Assembly (NCBI GenBank): GCA_030272155.1
Contig: CP126197.1
Coordinates: 4,022,001-4,086,000 of the forward strand
Source: Tetradesmus obliquus
Lineage: Eukaryota > Chlorophyta > Chlorophyceae > Sphaeropleales > Scenedesmaceae
Length of the DNA: 64,000 bases
Direction of reading: 5' to 3'
A program made the translations under genes and the position numbers. Positions 1 through 10,716 of the stretch are shown here, in pieces (position 1 is the stretch's first letter; every line of letters begins with the position of its first letter). Below the pieces are notes generated by a model. The model had not been told where the DNA came from. It saw only the letters and a list, made by a program, of their open reading frames with translations, and did not search any database.

Positions 1-922
1 GCGGTGCCTGGTACATGCATGCTTGCATGCAGGTGGGCCATCCGCAAGCACCAGGCTGTCACAGAAACGGTTTCTGTCGGCATGCATGTTGGTGGTCGGC
101 AGTTTTGATCAAAGCCATTTGATTTGACTGCTGCATTCACTTGCATGTTTTGGCAATCTTGGCAGTTCTCGGTCCTGGAACCGTTCACCCTTTGTCAAAG
201 GTCACACGTCTGACCAGCCCCAGTGCATGGCCCACTCAGTGGGCCCAGTGACTGGGCGATTGCGGCAACAGCCAAGCTGTGTTGCTGTGCAACCCTGAAT
301 CCTCTTGAAGGTTCGCTGACAAATGAGCTTTGCGGTCTGGCTTTTTCGCATTTGGTCGTGGACTTCAGCCAAAATGTTCGGTGTACGCTCCTAAATGCCA
401 CAGCAGGCCCTCAGGGCCTGACAGAGGGAGGCTGTTGCAGAGGCCAGCAGTGCTCCACTAGCTCTCACTGACTGATGCAGCAAGCAGGGCACGGTTGGAC
501 TGATGGAGTGTGTTCATCGATGGAGTTTGGGGTGTACAAAGCTCAACACTCTTGTGCGTTCTACTGCAGCAGTGACTATGAAATTGTGCTTGACCCAGCA
601 GTACCTGCCGCTGTGCTGCGTTTAAGTAGCATGCTCGGACAACATGAACAAACTCCTTGTGTAGTTGAACTAAACAACCATAAAAAGAATGGATCGGAGG
701 CCGTTCGACGGAATTGCAGCTCGTGGTTTAGCTCTGCGGATCGCAAGTGTTACGTCTCATTCAGTCCCCCCGTCGCAAAATTGCAACACTTGAGGGCTGT
801 AAGATCGGTTGATTAGAAACACAGAGAGCAGGACTGCCTTGTTAGACACGCTGGTAAATTGATCATTCGCATGTGTCGAGCAGGACATCGACAGCGTCTG
901 TAATGAAATAGATTTGAACATT
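1..922. other. No gene recognised (upstream of SGR)
   Basis: Short open frames on both strands have no recognisable family, no consistent splice structure and no length beyond chance. This is presumably 5' flank and promoter of the stay-green gene that follows. Confidence 0.5.
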
Positions 923-2411
923 ATGAATGGGGTGGCAGGGCCTAGCAGCACCTTCTGCAGTGGTCGACCTCTGAGGTTGAGCAGCACCGGGGCCACACAC
1001 CAGCATGCCGTGGAGTGCAGGGCCAGCGTGCGGGTGATGAGCCACGTACATGCCAGCACATCAGGCCGTTGCTGGCCAGCAGAGGCAGCAGGCCGGTCTC
1101 GGGCTCGCAGGGTGCAGGTGTGTACTGTGGCAGAGACAAAGCACACGCCATGCTGGCCCCAAGCCACCCACATTCGTGCTTTGACCGATTCACACATGTT
1201 CCTGCAGGTCTCAGCAGCGTTGTTCGAGCCCCCACCCTTCCAGTCCAGCAAGCTGACAGTGCAGTACCTGCCTGGAGCCAAAGCCAGCAGCTGGAACAGC
1301 AGCAGCAATGGCGTGAGCTCCAGCGAACGCATCACCAGCAGCAGTAGCAGCACCAGCTGGCGTAACACACCAGCTACACGCCGCTACACGCTCACACACA
1401 ATGACGTGACAGGCGCACTGACGCTGTCGATAGGCGCTGACTACAACCAGCGGCAGGTGCAGGGCTTCTACACACGTATCCTGCGGGATGAGATCACAGC
1501 AGAATGGTACTTCACTGCTGCTGGCAGCGGTGCTGGCGCTGCATCGGCTACTGTGGGGGCTTCTGCAGTGTCTGGCAATGGCACCAGCGCTGCCGCTGGC
1601 AGTGCAGCTGCAGCAGCAGCAGCAGCGCCAGCTGAGCTGCACATCTACTGCCATGTTAGTGGAGAGGAGCGATGGCTGGCGCCGCCGCAGCTGCGCAACT
1701 TCATCTTCCGGCGGGAAATGACGCTGGTGAGCAGCAGCGGCAGCCTACAGCTACATACGCCGCCTCGTGCCAGCGAGTGTTGCTCTCTTCTGAGGCGTAG
1801 CACAAGCCAGCTGCGCCTGTTGTGCGTCAGAGGCCCCACGGCTGTGCCGGAGGCTGCGCTTCTTGCACATTTTGCTCAAGCATGTCACATGCGCATTGCC
1901 AGGGCAGCAACAGCGCGCTGGGGCCGGCACCAGCAGTGCAACTGTGGTTGCTGTTGGGCTTGTGCTGAGTGCTTTAGGCGCTCCAGCGGTAACACCTGCT
2001 GCTGCTGCTGCTGCTGCTGCTTGGTAGGTGCTGGACACCTTTGCGTATGCAGACAAGGAGTTCCTGCAAGCATTTCCGGACCTGATGCGGGCCAAGGTGT
2101 ATGTGCACTTCCAGTCGGACGTACAGGTGAGGCGCTGATCCATGATCCATAGAGCGCCAAACATGCAGCAACCACAGCCTTTACAGTTGAGTCTAACAAC
2201 TGTAATCTGAGGTCTAGTTCGACGCACGTGGACGCACGTCGAAACCTGCGATCCCTTTGAGATGGTAATGGTGCTGACTCGACACAGACTAGGACCAGTT
2301 GTATGGTGGCAGATGGCTGACTCGCTTGACTGCCGCGTGTGTGCATGCAGCATTCGCCTCCCCGCCCTACGTCAATGCTTGCTACTGCCAGCCTGACCTG
2401 ACACCGTGAGC

Positions 2412-2469
<58 letters not shown>

Positions 2470-3164
2470 CCTCGACCTGCGGGAGTACTGGGGCGTGCTG
2501 GGCGACAGGCGCAGCTGGCGCCGCATGCCGCGTGGCGTGCTGGCCCGGCTGAAGCTGCTGCTGTTTGGCTTCCCTGCGGTGCCGCACCAGCGGCCGCGCT
2601 CAAAGCTGACCAGGCTGCAGCAGCTGCAGCGGCTTCAGGAGCTGCAGGAGCAGCAGCGGCTGCAAGGCCCAGCACCCACAGCAGCAGCAGCAGATAGTTT
2701 GGCCGTTCAGCAGCAGCAGCAGCAGCAGGATGTGCCGATTTGGGTGCCACTCGCTGAGTCAGCAGTGGAAGCCCGACGCTCTGTGGCATCCTCTCTGCAG
2801 GAGGTGCGGCGGTTGCACCCCGGTGCGCAGCAGCCGGTGTGGCAGGACTTACCGCAGATGCCAGCACAGCAGCAGGAACAGGTGCAGGCGCAGCAACAGC
2901 AGCAGCAGCAGGTACAGAGCAGCGTAGAGCAGCAAGTAGACGTACAACAGCAGGAGCAGCAGCAGCGGCGACAGCTACAGCTACTGCAGGAAGCAGGGCA
3001 GAGCTCGGCTGTCGCTGCAGCTGCAGCAGCAGCAGGTGACAGTGCCAGCGCAGCATTGGCAACTGCTGATGGCAGCAGCGACAGCAGCAGCGATGGCGGC
3101 GGCGGCACTGTGGCAGTTGACCACAGCAGCAATGGGGCTAGCTTCAGCAGCAACGGAAACGGAC

Positions 3165-3222
<58 letters not shown>

Positions 3223-3676
3223 TGGTGTGAGCATGCTTGACAGTCCCAGCAATGGCAATGGCAGATTGCATCCACCTTGCGTCGAAGCTACGCCGCAGCT
3301 GGAGCAGCAGCCTGTAAGCGGCAGCAGCAGCTGCTGTGTGCAGGACAGTCTGTTGCAGGTGGCAGTTGCATCTGGCGAGCCGTTTCAGGAGCAGCAGCTG
3401 CAGCAGTCTGCTGCAGGTGTGGCGCAGCAGGAATACACCTCGAGGGTGACCACACTCCCGCAGCAGCAGAGCTTGCTCGGGATGCTGAGCAGTACAGGCA
3501 GCAGCAGCAGCGGCAACGGCGCTTTGCTGCCAGTGTTGCCAAACGAGGGCAGGCTGCTGCAGACTACCCTGCAGCAGCAGCAGCAACAGCGGCAAGGGTC
3601 AGGCATCCTTGCTGTGCCGGTGGTAGCAGGGAGCACCACTGTCAGGCCTTCAAATGGGCTGCAAAGACTGAGTTAG
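923..3676 (+). CDS. SGR: Stay-green protein (Mg-dechelatase) with a very long Gln/Ser-rich tail
   Basis: Four exons: 923-1033, 1208-1726, 2028-2126, 2468-3676; joined length 1938 nt (645 aa). Family knowledge: SGR removes Mg from chlorophyll a at the start of chlorophyll breakdown in the plastid. Seen: exon 1 is a transit-peptide-like leader of 37 residues rich in Ser/Thr/Arg with no acidic residue until its end. From residue 38 the conserved core follows: ALFEPPPFQSSKL, then RYTLTHNDVTGALTLSIG (the THSD-type motif with its conserved Asp), QVQGFYTRILRDEITAEW, ELHIYCHVSGEERWL and VYVHFQSDVQ, ending near EYWGVLG (family: ECWGPL). A Ser/Ala-rich insert splits the core before ELHIYCHVSG. The last ~370 residues are Gln, Ser and Ala runs, including about 18 consecutive Ser; normal SGRs are ~260-290 aa. 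The start is the first ATG of the exon. The intron before exon 4 ends in a CTG run abutting the acceptor. Confidence 0.9.
2413..2463 (+). repeat. (CTG)17 run abutting the acceptor of SGR exon 4
   Basis: Uninterrupted CTG triplets lie at the 3' end of SGR intron 3 and end in CCAG, which is the splice acceptor. The run takes the place of the pyrimidine tract. Confidence 0.9.
3165..3220 (+). repeat. (CAG)n run in SGR coding sequence (poly-Ser)
   Basis: CAG/AGC microsatellite within the last SGR exon, read in the AGC frame as about 18 consecutive Ser. The phase is opposite to the intronic CTG runs of the same gene. Confidence 0.9.
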
Positions 3677-6600
3677 TAGAGCAGAGAGCAGGGGCATACG
3701 GTTTACTCTTAGAGATGTGTATGTGCAGTGCGTGGTTTCAGTGCCTGTATGGTGCTTCAAATGTGTGCAAGGGGTCCCTGGTGTGGTATGGCATGGCAGG
3801 CAGCTGTGCCTGTGCACCATGGCACTGCGCATGCCGCCACAGTGCACTAGCGTTTTCGCTTGCTGCTGTGCCATACCGGGCGAGTGTAGCACTGCAGTCG
3901 CAGGGGAGATGCAGGGTAGAGTTGCGGAGTGTCACCTACAGATCCTCCCAGGGAACGAGCTGCAGTGTGCAGTTGAGTGTGTATGCTAAGACTTGGGAGT
4001 AACGTGCGCGAGCATGTGCGCCCTTCAATTGCCGCTTGACATGTACCGGTAGTTGGGATAAGTAGTGTGCGTGTTCGTGTAGGCCGCAGCGTGTGCAGCG
4101 CTGCTGTGCCGTGGCGGCCGTTGTACAGAGTGACACAGAGGGTGTGGTGTGCATGGGGTGCCCTGTGCTGGCTCTGTTAGCACAGATGCCATTTTTTTGC
4201 GTGGAGTGGTGCTGTGCGTACAGGCAGCATTGGGCACACGAAAGCCTTGCAAACGAGCAACGCGCAGTGTCCGTGTTGCATGCAGGTGTGTTATGTGCTG
4301 CAGGAATGCATGCTGCCACCACGGCAGCCACCACTGTGTGCATAGATCTACTCAGATCCTTTGCGGCACGATGCTGCAAGCTGTGCAACTTGTGTGCAAG
4401 AGGATCAGAAGAAATTTGAATTGCGGCAGCTGATTTGGGCTTGGACAAAACTCACAACTTTTGTAAGGCGTTGAGTCAAGACAAGTCGGCGCAGTTCGAG
4501 GGACGTCTAGTCGACTAGCACCTGCAGACTTTCATTCCTCCAGGTAGGGCGTGTAGCGACCAGGTCTGCTGCGTAAAGTGCATCTGCTACAGCAGTGCGC
4601 TGCACAGATTGTCTGTGGCAGCTGCTAGCAGCGCAGCAACACCAGTCAAGGCTTCCATCAGCTGGCCTGAGTTGCGCACTACTTGACAGCTGGACTGCAC
4701 AGGCGCAAGGGTGTCAGCCGTGCTTGGCAGGCTGCAGCTACCATGCATGCACGTCATCCTACTAGCTTCTTCACTTTGAACCTTGCTTGTTTTGCACTGC
4801 GATTGAAGTATCTGCAGAGCCAGCTGGCTCACCGTTAGCTCACACAGTTACAGAAGTAAAGGGTCCTTGCAATGCGCTCAATTGCTGGGCACGAGCTCAT
4901 GCACTCGAGCACTACGCCTGTCCTGTAGTAAAAGTCAAGTTACCTGGAATAAATCACGTCTGTTGTCACAGAGCCTAGCTTGCAGCCCACATGGAGCAGC
5001 ACCAGTTGCACCTGCAGACTCCGCCACGTGGCAGGCTGCCACAGCCAAGCCAGCAGAGCAAGCAACAAAGCACACCATCCCACACATGCCAAACCAACCC
5101 AGCAACGTGTTGAGGCCAATGCATCACTGTGCGCTTGCCAGGGCGCTGGAAATAGCTGTGTGTTATTGATTCACCAGCGCCTGGTTCATGCACACACACT
5201 CACACCAAGCTGCTGCTGAGCATGAGGGATGCGAAGGGATAAAGAGCTGCTGTTGCTTTTGCAGACAGCACAGGGCCTGCGCTGAAAAAGAGCAGAACGA
5301 CGAACAAAGCAGTAGCTGACACCACCTGGGCTAATGCTCCCTGGGATTTGCCAGCTGACAAGTTGCACGCGAAAGCAAGTGCTGGCGACGTGCAACATAT
5401 CATCGAAAACTGCACTAAATGCCGTCTGGCAACCCAAGCATACATTGACAGCCCTGCCTCGTGCGCTGCAAGCACAGAAGCATCTGGGCACCTGCTCACA
5501 CAGGTCTGTGCAATGTGGCCTAGCAATGCAACGCAAAGCATATTAATGCAATGCAGGACCCTAGAAAACCACTGGCACACCTGCCAAGAGGCTACAGAAC
5601 AAATGCTGGATTGGCAAGCAGCATGCGAGCACGTAGCTGCATACATGCCTTGCATCACGTGGTACACCGCATGGATAAGTAAAGTCACATCGTCCAAGGC
5701 GCCAATTGCCTTGCCTGAAGAGCGCACCACGTGCAGCAAGACGCTACGACACTGCCTGTCTACGCCTGTCACGCGCACTTGAAAGTCAACCATGGTGTGC
5801 GTTTGATGTAGCTGCAGGCGCATGCAGCAGGATCCCTAAGCTGCTGATCCGCGCCAAATGCAGACGACATGTGTGTGCTCCAAAGTGCAGCTGGGAGAAC
5901 AGCTGCTGCATGCCAGTCAAGGTCATTGCAACCATTGCAGGCACACTTCCACCCATCCCAACCCATCCCCTGACTGTTGATTCACCCCCCCTTGCCCGAC
6001 CTCCCCACCCACCTCCCTCCCATGCAGGCACAACTACAAAGCACAATCACACAGCCAAGGAACCGACAAAAAGACAGCAACCGATAGGAAACAGAAACTG
6101 AATCAGGAACACCGCTGTAGACCAGCTTGCAAAAAGCCAGGCGGCGTGCAAAGTGCGCCGCTGCAGTGAGACGTGCACATGCCGAGAACAAAAACAGCCT
6201 GCTGAAGCACCACACAACTGGGGCACAACACACCACCATCGGCGCACCAGAAGGCAGAGCAGCAAGGATAGCCAGCACAGGTTTAAGTACACAGTGGCAT
6301 GCTGTTTGATGTGCGCTGGAGCACACACCTCAGCACCAAGTGAGCCACTACTGCACTGTGCCGCTCAGATGCTGAGTGCCAGGCCTGCAGCCTCGACCTA
6401 GCCGCTGCAGCAGCACTGCATGCCAGAGCATGCTGCTGCGGCAGCCAGGGAACACACCACTTCCAAACACGCCAGCCTGACAGACAAACGTAACATATCA
6501 AAACATGTGATAGGCTCCCGGCACGCAAACATCATGCACAGGCCATCACAGCAAGCACAGAGCAGCTCAAGCAGAGCTTACGCTGCGCTCACAACTCATT

Positions 6601-8149
6601 GTAAACCACACACTGGCGCCAGCACCCGCCAGCCCGCAAAAGAGGAGCCGACAACTGAGTGACTGCGCAGCCACGCGAGGACAACACAACGCCCTACACT
6701 CGAGTGCGCCACCGTCATACTGGCCATCACTGCCTTAGTATCTTTGGCAAACGGTGGCCTGTCTCCGCTTCAATAGCTCGCATACTGACGGCTGCAAACG
6801 CACAACCGCAGCAGCCATAGCAAAGGACTCTGTTGGCCCAGCTGTATTCAGGTGCTGCAGCAGCTCACGCTGGAAGCCTCGCAAGTCCACACTGCACAAC
6901 CCACGCTGAAGACTGTGAGCATGGCCATTTAACCAAGCTGCTTACTCTAACGCCACCCACCGATAAGGGCCTTGGCCAAAAAGTATCAGCAGGCACGGCT
7001 GCCACAGACTTCCAGACTCTGAACCAAAGAGGGCCCACACGACCACCACTCTCAACAACAGGGGGGCAACCGAGACGTACAATGCATGAGCTGTCTTGAA
7101 ACAGCTGCGGGAATCCAAGCAATCTGCCTACCACAAACCTAAACACACGCAGCAAAAGGGCTGCAAGGCCGCAAAGTCCACGGCACCAAGGGATTCGCCC
7201 CGGCTCCACAGTACCTGCATGCATGCAAGGGCAGCGCCAGACACACGCATGTCACCACCACCCACGCGCTTGCCTTGGCTTTCATTGCAGCAGCCTGAGG
7301 CAGCTTGAGGCACTGTCACAAGGACACCCTGAAGCAGATACCCCACGCAGTGCCCAGGCCAAGCCACAACATGGTGGCCAGGTACAGCAGGCCTCTACTG
7401 CAGAAACTTTGAAATCGTGGCCATGAGGGCACCAGCAAGCCAGTGCAGTCCCACTCATACCCACTCAGGGTGTGCACGGGCAGTGCTGTGTCAACTGTCA
7501 ATCGGCTGCTGCATCGCACTGCCACGCTGTGGGAAGAAGTGCTTGGTACCAACTGCAGATGCTCTGCGCAGCAGGTGCATGCACATAGCAGCCACAAGCT
7601 GTGTTGAGCCCACATATCACTGCATGCCAGCAAAATGACACAGCTACCACCACTGACTGCACCATGCCAACAAGTGGCAGTAGCAGCAGGCAACATACAA
7701 TCGCCGCAGTATGTGGAACGCACAGCACAAAGCACACCTGCAGCCTGCCGCACTATAGCAGGCTGCGCCGGCAAAGAATTCTGAGCACGTTGTTGGTCGA
7801 AGCACACACAGCGCGCACAGTGCCTGCAGCGAAGCACCGAGCACAAGATGCGGCTATGCACAAACTCGCACTCGACCAGCTCAAGGCACCACTGAGAGGG
7901 CATAACCACAGACTGACCAGTACAAGACGCTGCTCTTCACTACAGCCAACCGCTGGTTTGCAGCTATATGAGGCAGTAGCACGAAAGTAGCAGCGCAGCT
8001 ACAAACACAAATGCAGGGTACCACTGCCTAAAGCATCCAATGCACAACAATGATCTGCACAAGTGCGTGAACCTGCACGCACCCACCACCATTGACCTGA
8101 ACCATATGGGACCTACAAACCAGCCATGCAGCAGCGCTTCCGCATGAAA
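3677..8149. other. Gene-poor spacer between two convergent genes
   Basis: SGR (+) and the methyltransferase (-) converge on this 4.5-kb stretch. Open frames here are Cys/His/Gln-rich translations without family resemblance, and no exon chain with coherent splice phase was found. It must hold both 3' UTRs. No tRNA, rRNA or transposase was recognised. Confidence 0.5.
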
Positions 8150-9829
8150 TCATGCCTTCACACCAGCAGCGTCACCCGGCACGGCAGCGCTAGGCTGATC
8201 AGCTGCAATACACTCACTGCTGCCAGCCTCCTCCTCATCTATGGGCCCATCTGGCGCTGCTGCTACCACCGCTGCTGCTACTGGCAGCACAACCGCCCCG
8301 CCCTCCGGCACTGCACACACGGCCTGCTGCTCGTCGCTGCTGCGCTTCTTGCAGGCAAACCCAGTGAAGTACTCCGCCAGGTCCAAGCCCTGCTCAGCTA
8401 CAACTGCCTCCAGCTCCGCCCCAGGCGCAAACGGCCCCAGCCACTCCACAGGCTGATCCTTGTCTGAGTGTGCTGCAGTGCGCGTAGAGGGGCGCCCAGC
8501 GAGGCTCTGCTCGCTGGCCAAGTACAGGCTGGGCTTGGGCAGAAGGTACACCTGCACACTCTCCCACGTCCAGCTGTAGCTGCTGGCTGGCTTGCCCGAC
8601 GCCGCAGCCAGCGCAGCTGCAGCTGCAGCGTGCGCTGCGCGGTACGTTTCTGACAGGTACGGCAGCGTGAGGCTGCCTGCCGAGCTGCCCGGGCTGCAGG
8701 GGGCTGCAGCGAGTGAGCTGCCGGATGCTGCGCTGCACGACGCCACCACGGGTGGCTGCTGCACGTTGAGCGCCGCGAGCCGTGCGTGTGGCTGCCCAAG
8801 GCTGATCAGCAGGAATGTGCCGCCAGGAGCCAGCAGGCGGTGCACCTCATTCATGTAGTCCACTGTGTCTGTCTGGCCGTGGCTGCTGCAGAGCACCGCG
8901 TCGAGCGTGCCCTTGTCCAGCACGCTGCCGAAGGAGGCGTCGCTGTACTGCGGCATGGAGCGGCAGTCGGCCACCTCCCAAGACTGCCCGGGCAGGCTGC
9001 TCATGCGGCGCATCTGCTCGATCACCACGCCAGAGATGTCCACGTTGATGACCTAGCAGTGACGAAGAGCAGCAACAGCGTCCGCAGTGAGAAGCACACC
9101 AGTACACATATGAGCTGTAAGATGCACACGGGCACCACAGTACATGCATACGCACAACCCACAACTGCTGCCCACAGTTAGTAAGAGGCAACTACTGCCC
9201 AAATCCAAGCGAAAACATCCTCCTAAAAGCAGCTGCCAGGGCCCCTGTAAGTTTGATCACAGCACTGCTGGCCTCACCTGGTAACCATCGTGCACCATGC
9301 CCTCCGAAAGGCCACTGTTCCCGCAGCCTACATGCAGGCAAGGCTCTTTGCGCTCGCATGTCTCCCTGATCAGAGATGCAAGCGCGCTGTAGTTGAAGAA
9401 CCAGTCAAAGTGTGTGCTGCGCTCTGCATAGCGGTCATTCCAGTAGCTGTCGGTTGAGTAGCCCACGCGCGGAGCACTGCTTGCAGGAGACACTGCAGTG
9501 GTGCCTGCCGGTGCAGCTGCTGATGCGGCTGGCACCGCATGCTGATCACCACCTGCCTTTCTCTGCTCCCCTGACTGGCCGTCGTCTGGAGTTTTGTGTG
9601 CTGCTAGTGCTTGCTGTGGCTGAGGCTGCACCTGATGCTGGCTGGTCATTTGCACAGGCTGCTGCTGTTGTGGCGTTTCTTGCTGCAGCACCTGCGATCC
9701 AGGCACTGAAGCAGGCTGCAACAGCTGCTGCTGCTGTGATGTTGGCTTGGACACCAACCGCAGGTCATCCCTCCAGATGCCTGCCAGAACTGCTGCGACA
9801 GGAACGGAGGAGGGGAAAGTTGCCAGCAT
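8150..9829 (-). CDS. Class I SAM-dependent methyltransferase, METTL13/EEF1AKMT4-like
   Basis: Two coding exons (9829-9278 and 9052-8150, phase-0 intron) give 484 aa. Seen: a Gln-rich linker of ~100 residues, then YWNDRYAERSTHFDWFF, the opening motif of the METTL13/EEF1AKMT4 branch (usually YWDxRY..E...DW). Motif I is LHVGCGNSGLSEGM and continues across the splice as VINVDISGVVIEQM; the acidic loop is SVLDKGTLDAVLC; then YMNEVHRLLAPGGTFLLIS. In the family these bind S-adenosylmethionine, and characterised members methylate lysine (and the N-terminus) of translation factor eEF1A. That substrate is inferred here. A splice acceptor at ~9853 just upstream of the chosen ATG suggests a 5' UTR exon. 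About 50 residues after the fold are Ala/Glu-rich with no motif. Confidence 0.82.
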
Positions 9830-10013
9830 GGACGACGAGGCAATGCTGTGTCCTGCGGGCAGAACGAGAACAGCGCACGCGTTCAGCTAGTACAAAGACA
9901 AAAGCTGATGCATATACAACATACGCCGAACCCTTGGCTTCCCCGAAACACGCTGGCAGCGTCCGTGCAGAACCTGCTGTCTACACCGGGGCCCTAGCTC
10001 TTACCTGAGGCAC

Positions 10014-10434
10014 TTAGAACTTCCGCTGCCAGCCTAACCAATGGTTAGGGGTATCAGCCACGACTGGTGGCACTCGGTCGCGTATATCAAGCGCCTGAAT
10101 GGCCTGGAGCACGGTTTCGCAGTCGCACGCCTGAAACACGGCCAGCACTCTAGGCGTGAGCCTCCCGCGCTCGAGGACCAACTGCAAGAACACAAAGGGC
10201 TTCAAAGCGTGTCCACGCTGGTGTCGGGGACCGGCTGCTAGGAACAGCTGCTGTTGACACCAAGGGGGGCTCGGCAACGCTACTCACAGCAAATAACGCT
10301 GCAATAAGGTGCTCTGGAACACCTGATAGATCCGGTACTCTGTCAATGTGGTCAGCAAGGGTAGCTAGGCAATGTTCGACAAGGCTCATGAAAAGGATTT
10401 GAAGCTCATCCGGACTTCTCAAGCATTTAAGTTA
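10014..10434 (-). CDS. Leucine-rich-repeat-like fragment, function unknown
   Basis: Two exon-like blocks on the minus strand, ~10431-10288 and 10181-10014, join in phase with good GTGAGT...TTGCAG borders. The joined product has the texture of the N-terminal helical part of F-box/LRR (RAD7/AMN1-like) proteins: LVEHCLATLADHIDRVPDL, VPEHLIAALFA joined to LVLERGRLTPRVLAVF, and then TVLQAIQALDIRD, which resembles the start of a leucine-rich repeat. No further repeats follow; the frame stops at 10014 within the likely 5' UTR of the methyltransferase gene. No convincing start ATG is present. It may be a decayed copy or part of a longer gene whose other exons I could not find. The RAD7/AMN1 comparison is by eye only. 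Confidence 0.4.
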
Positions 10435-10716
10435 GCGCATATTGAACGCTCCGGGCAGGGTGAGGGTATCTGAAGGGCGCTGATTGTAAATGACAGTGGC
10501 TTGGGGCTCCGTATCTCGAGATGATTTTGGGGCGCTGACTCATGCAGGCTGTTACGTGCCAAGGCGCTCAGTAGATGGTTTGTGAACACATTAAGATATG
10601 TCTGTGTATCTGTGGCAAGCAGGCATGGTGCCGACCTGCTACAGCAATTGCGTCAGCAGCGCTCGGCCAGCGACTGCTTAGGTGTATGTTGACTGCTACA
10701 CATAAGCCAGCAGGAC

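Noticed and set aside
2382-3062. Long minus-strand frame of poly-Ala/Leu opposite SGR
   Set aside because: It is the mirror of the CAG-rich SGR tail; trinucleotide runs keep several frames open on both strands.
5200-5823. A 207-codon minus-strand open frame in the SGR-methyltransferase spacer
   Set aside because: It has no family resemblance, no splice partners and Cys/His-rich composition typical of chance frames in this GC-rich, TGCA-rich DNA.
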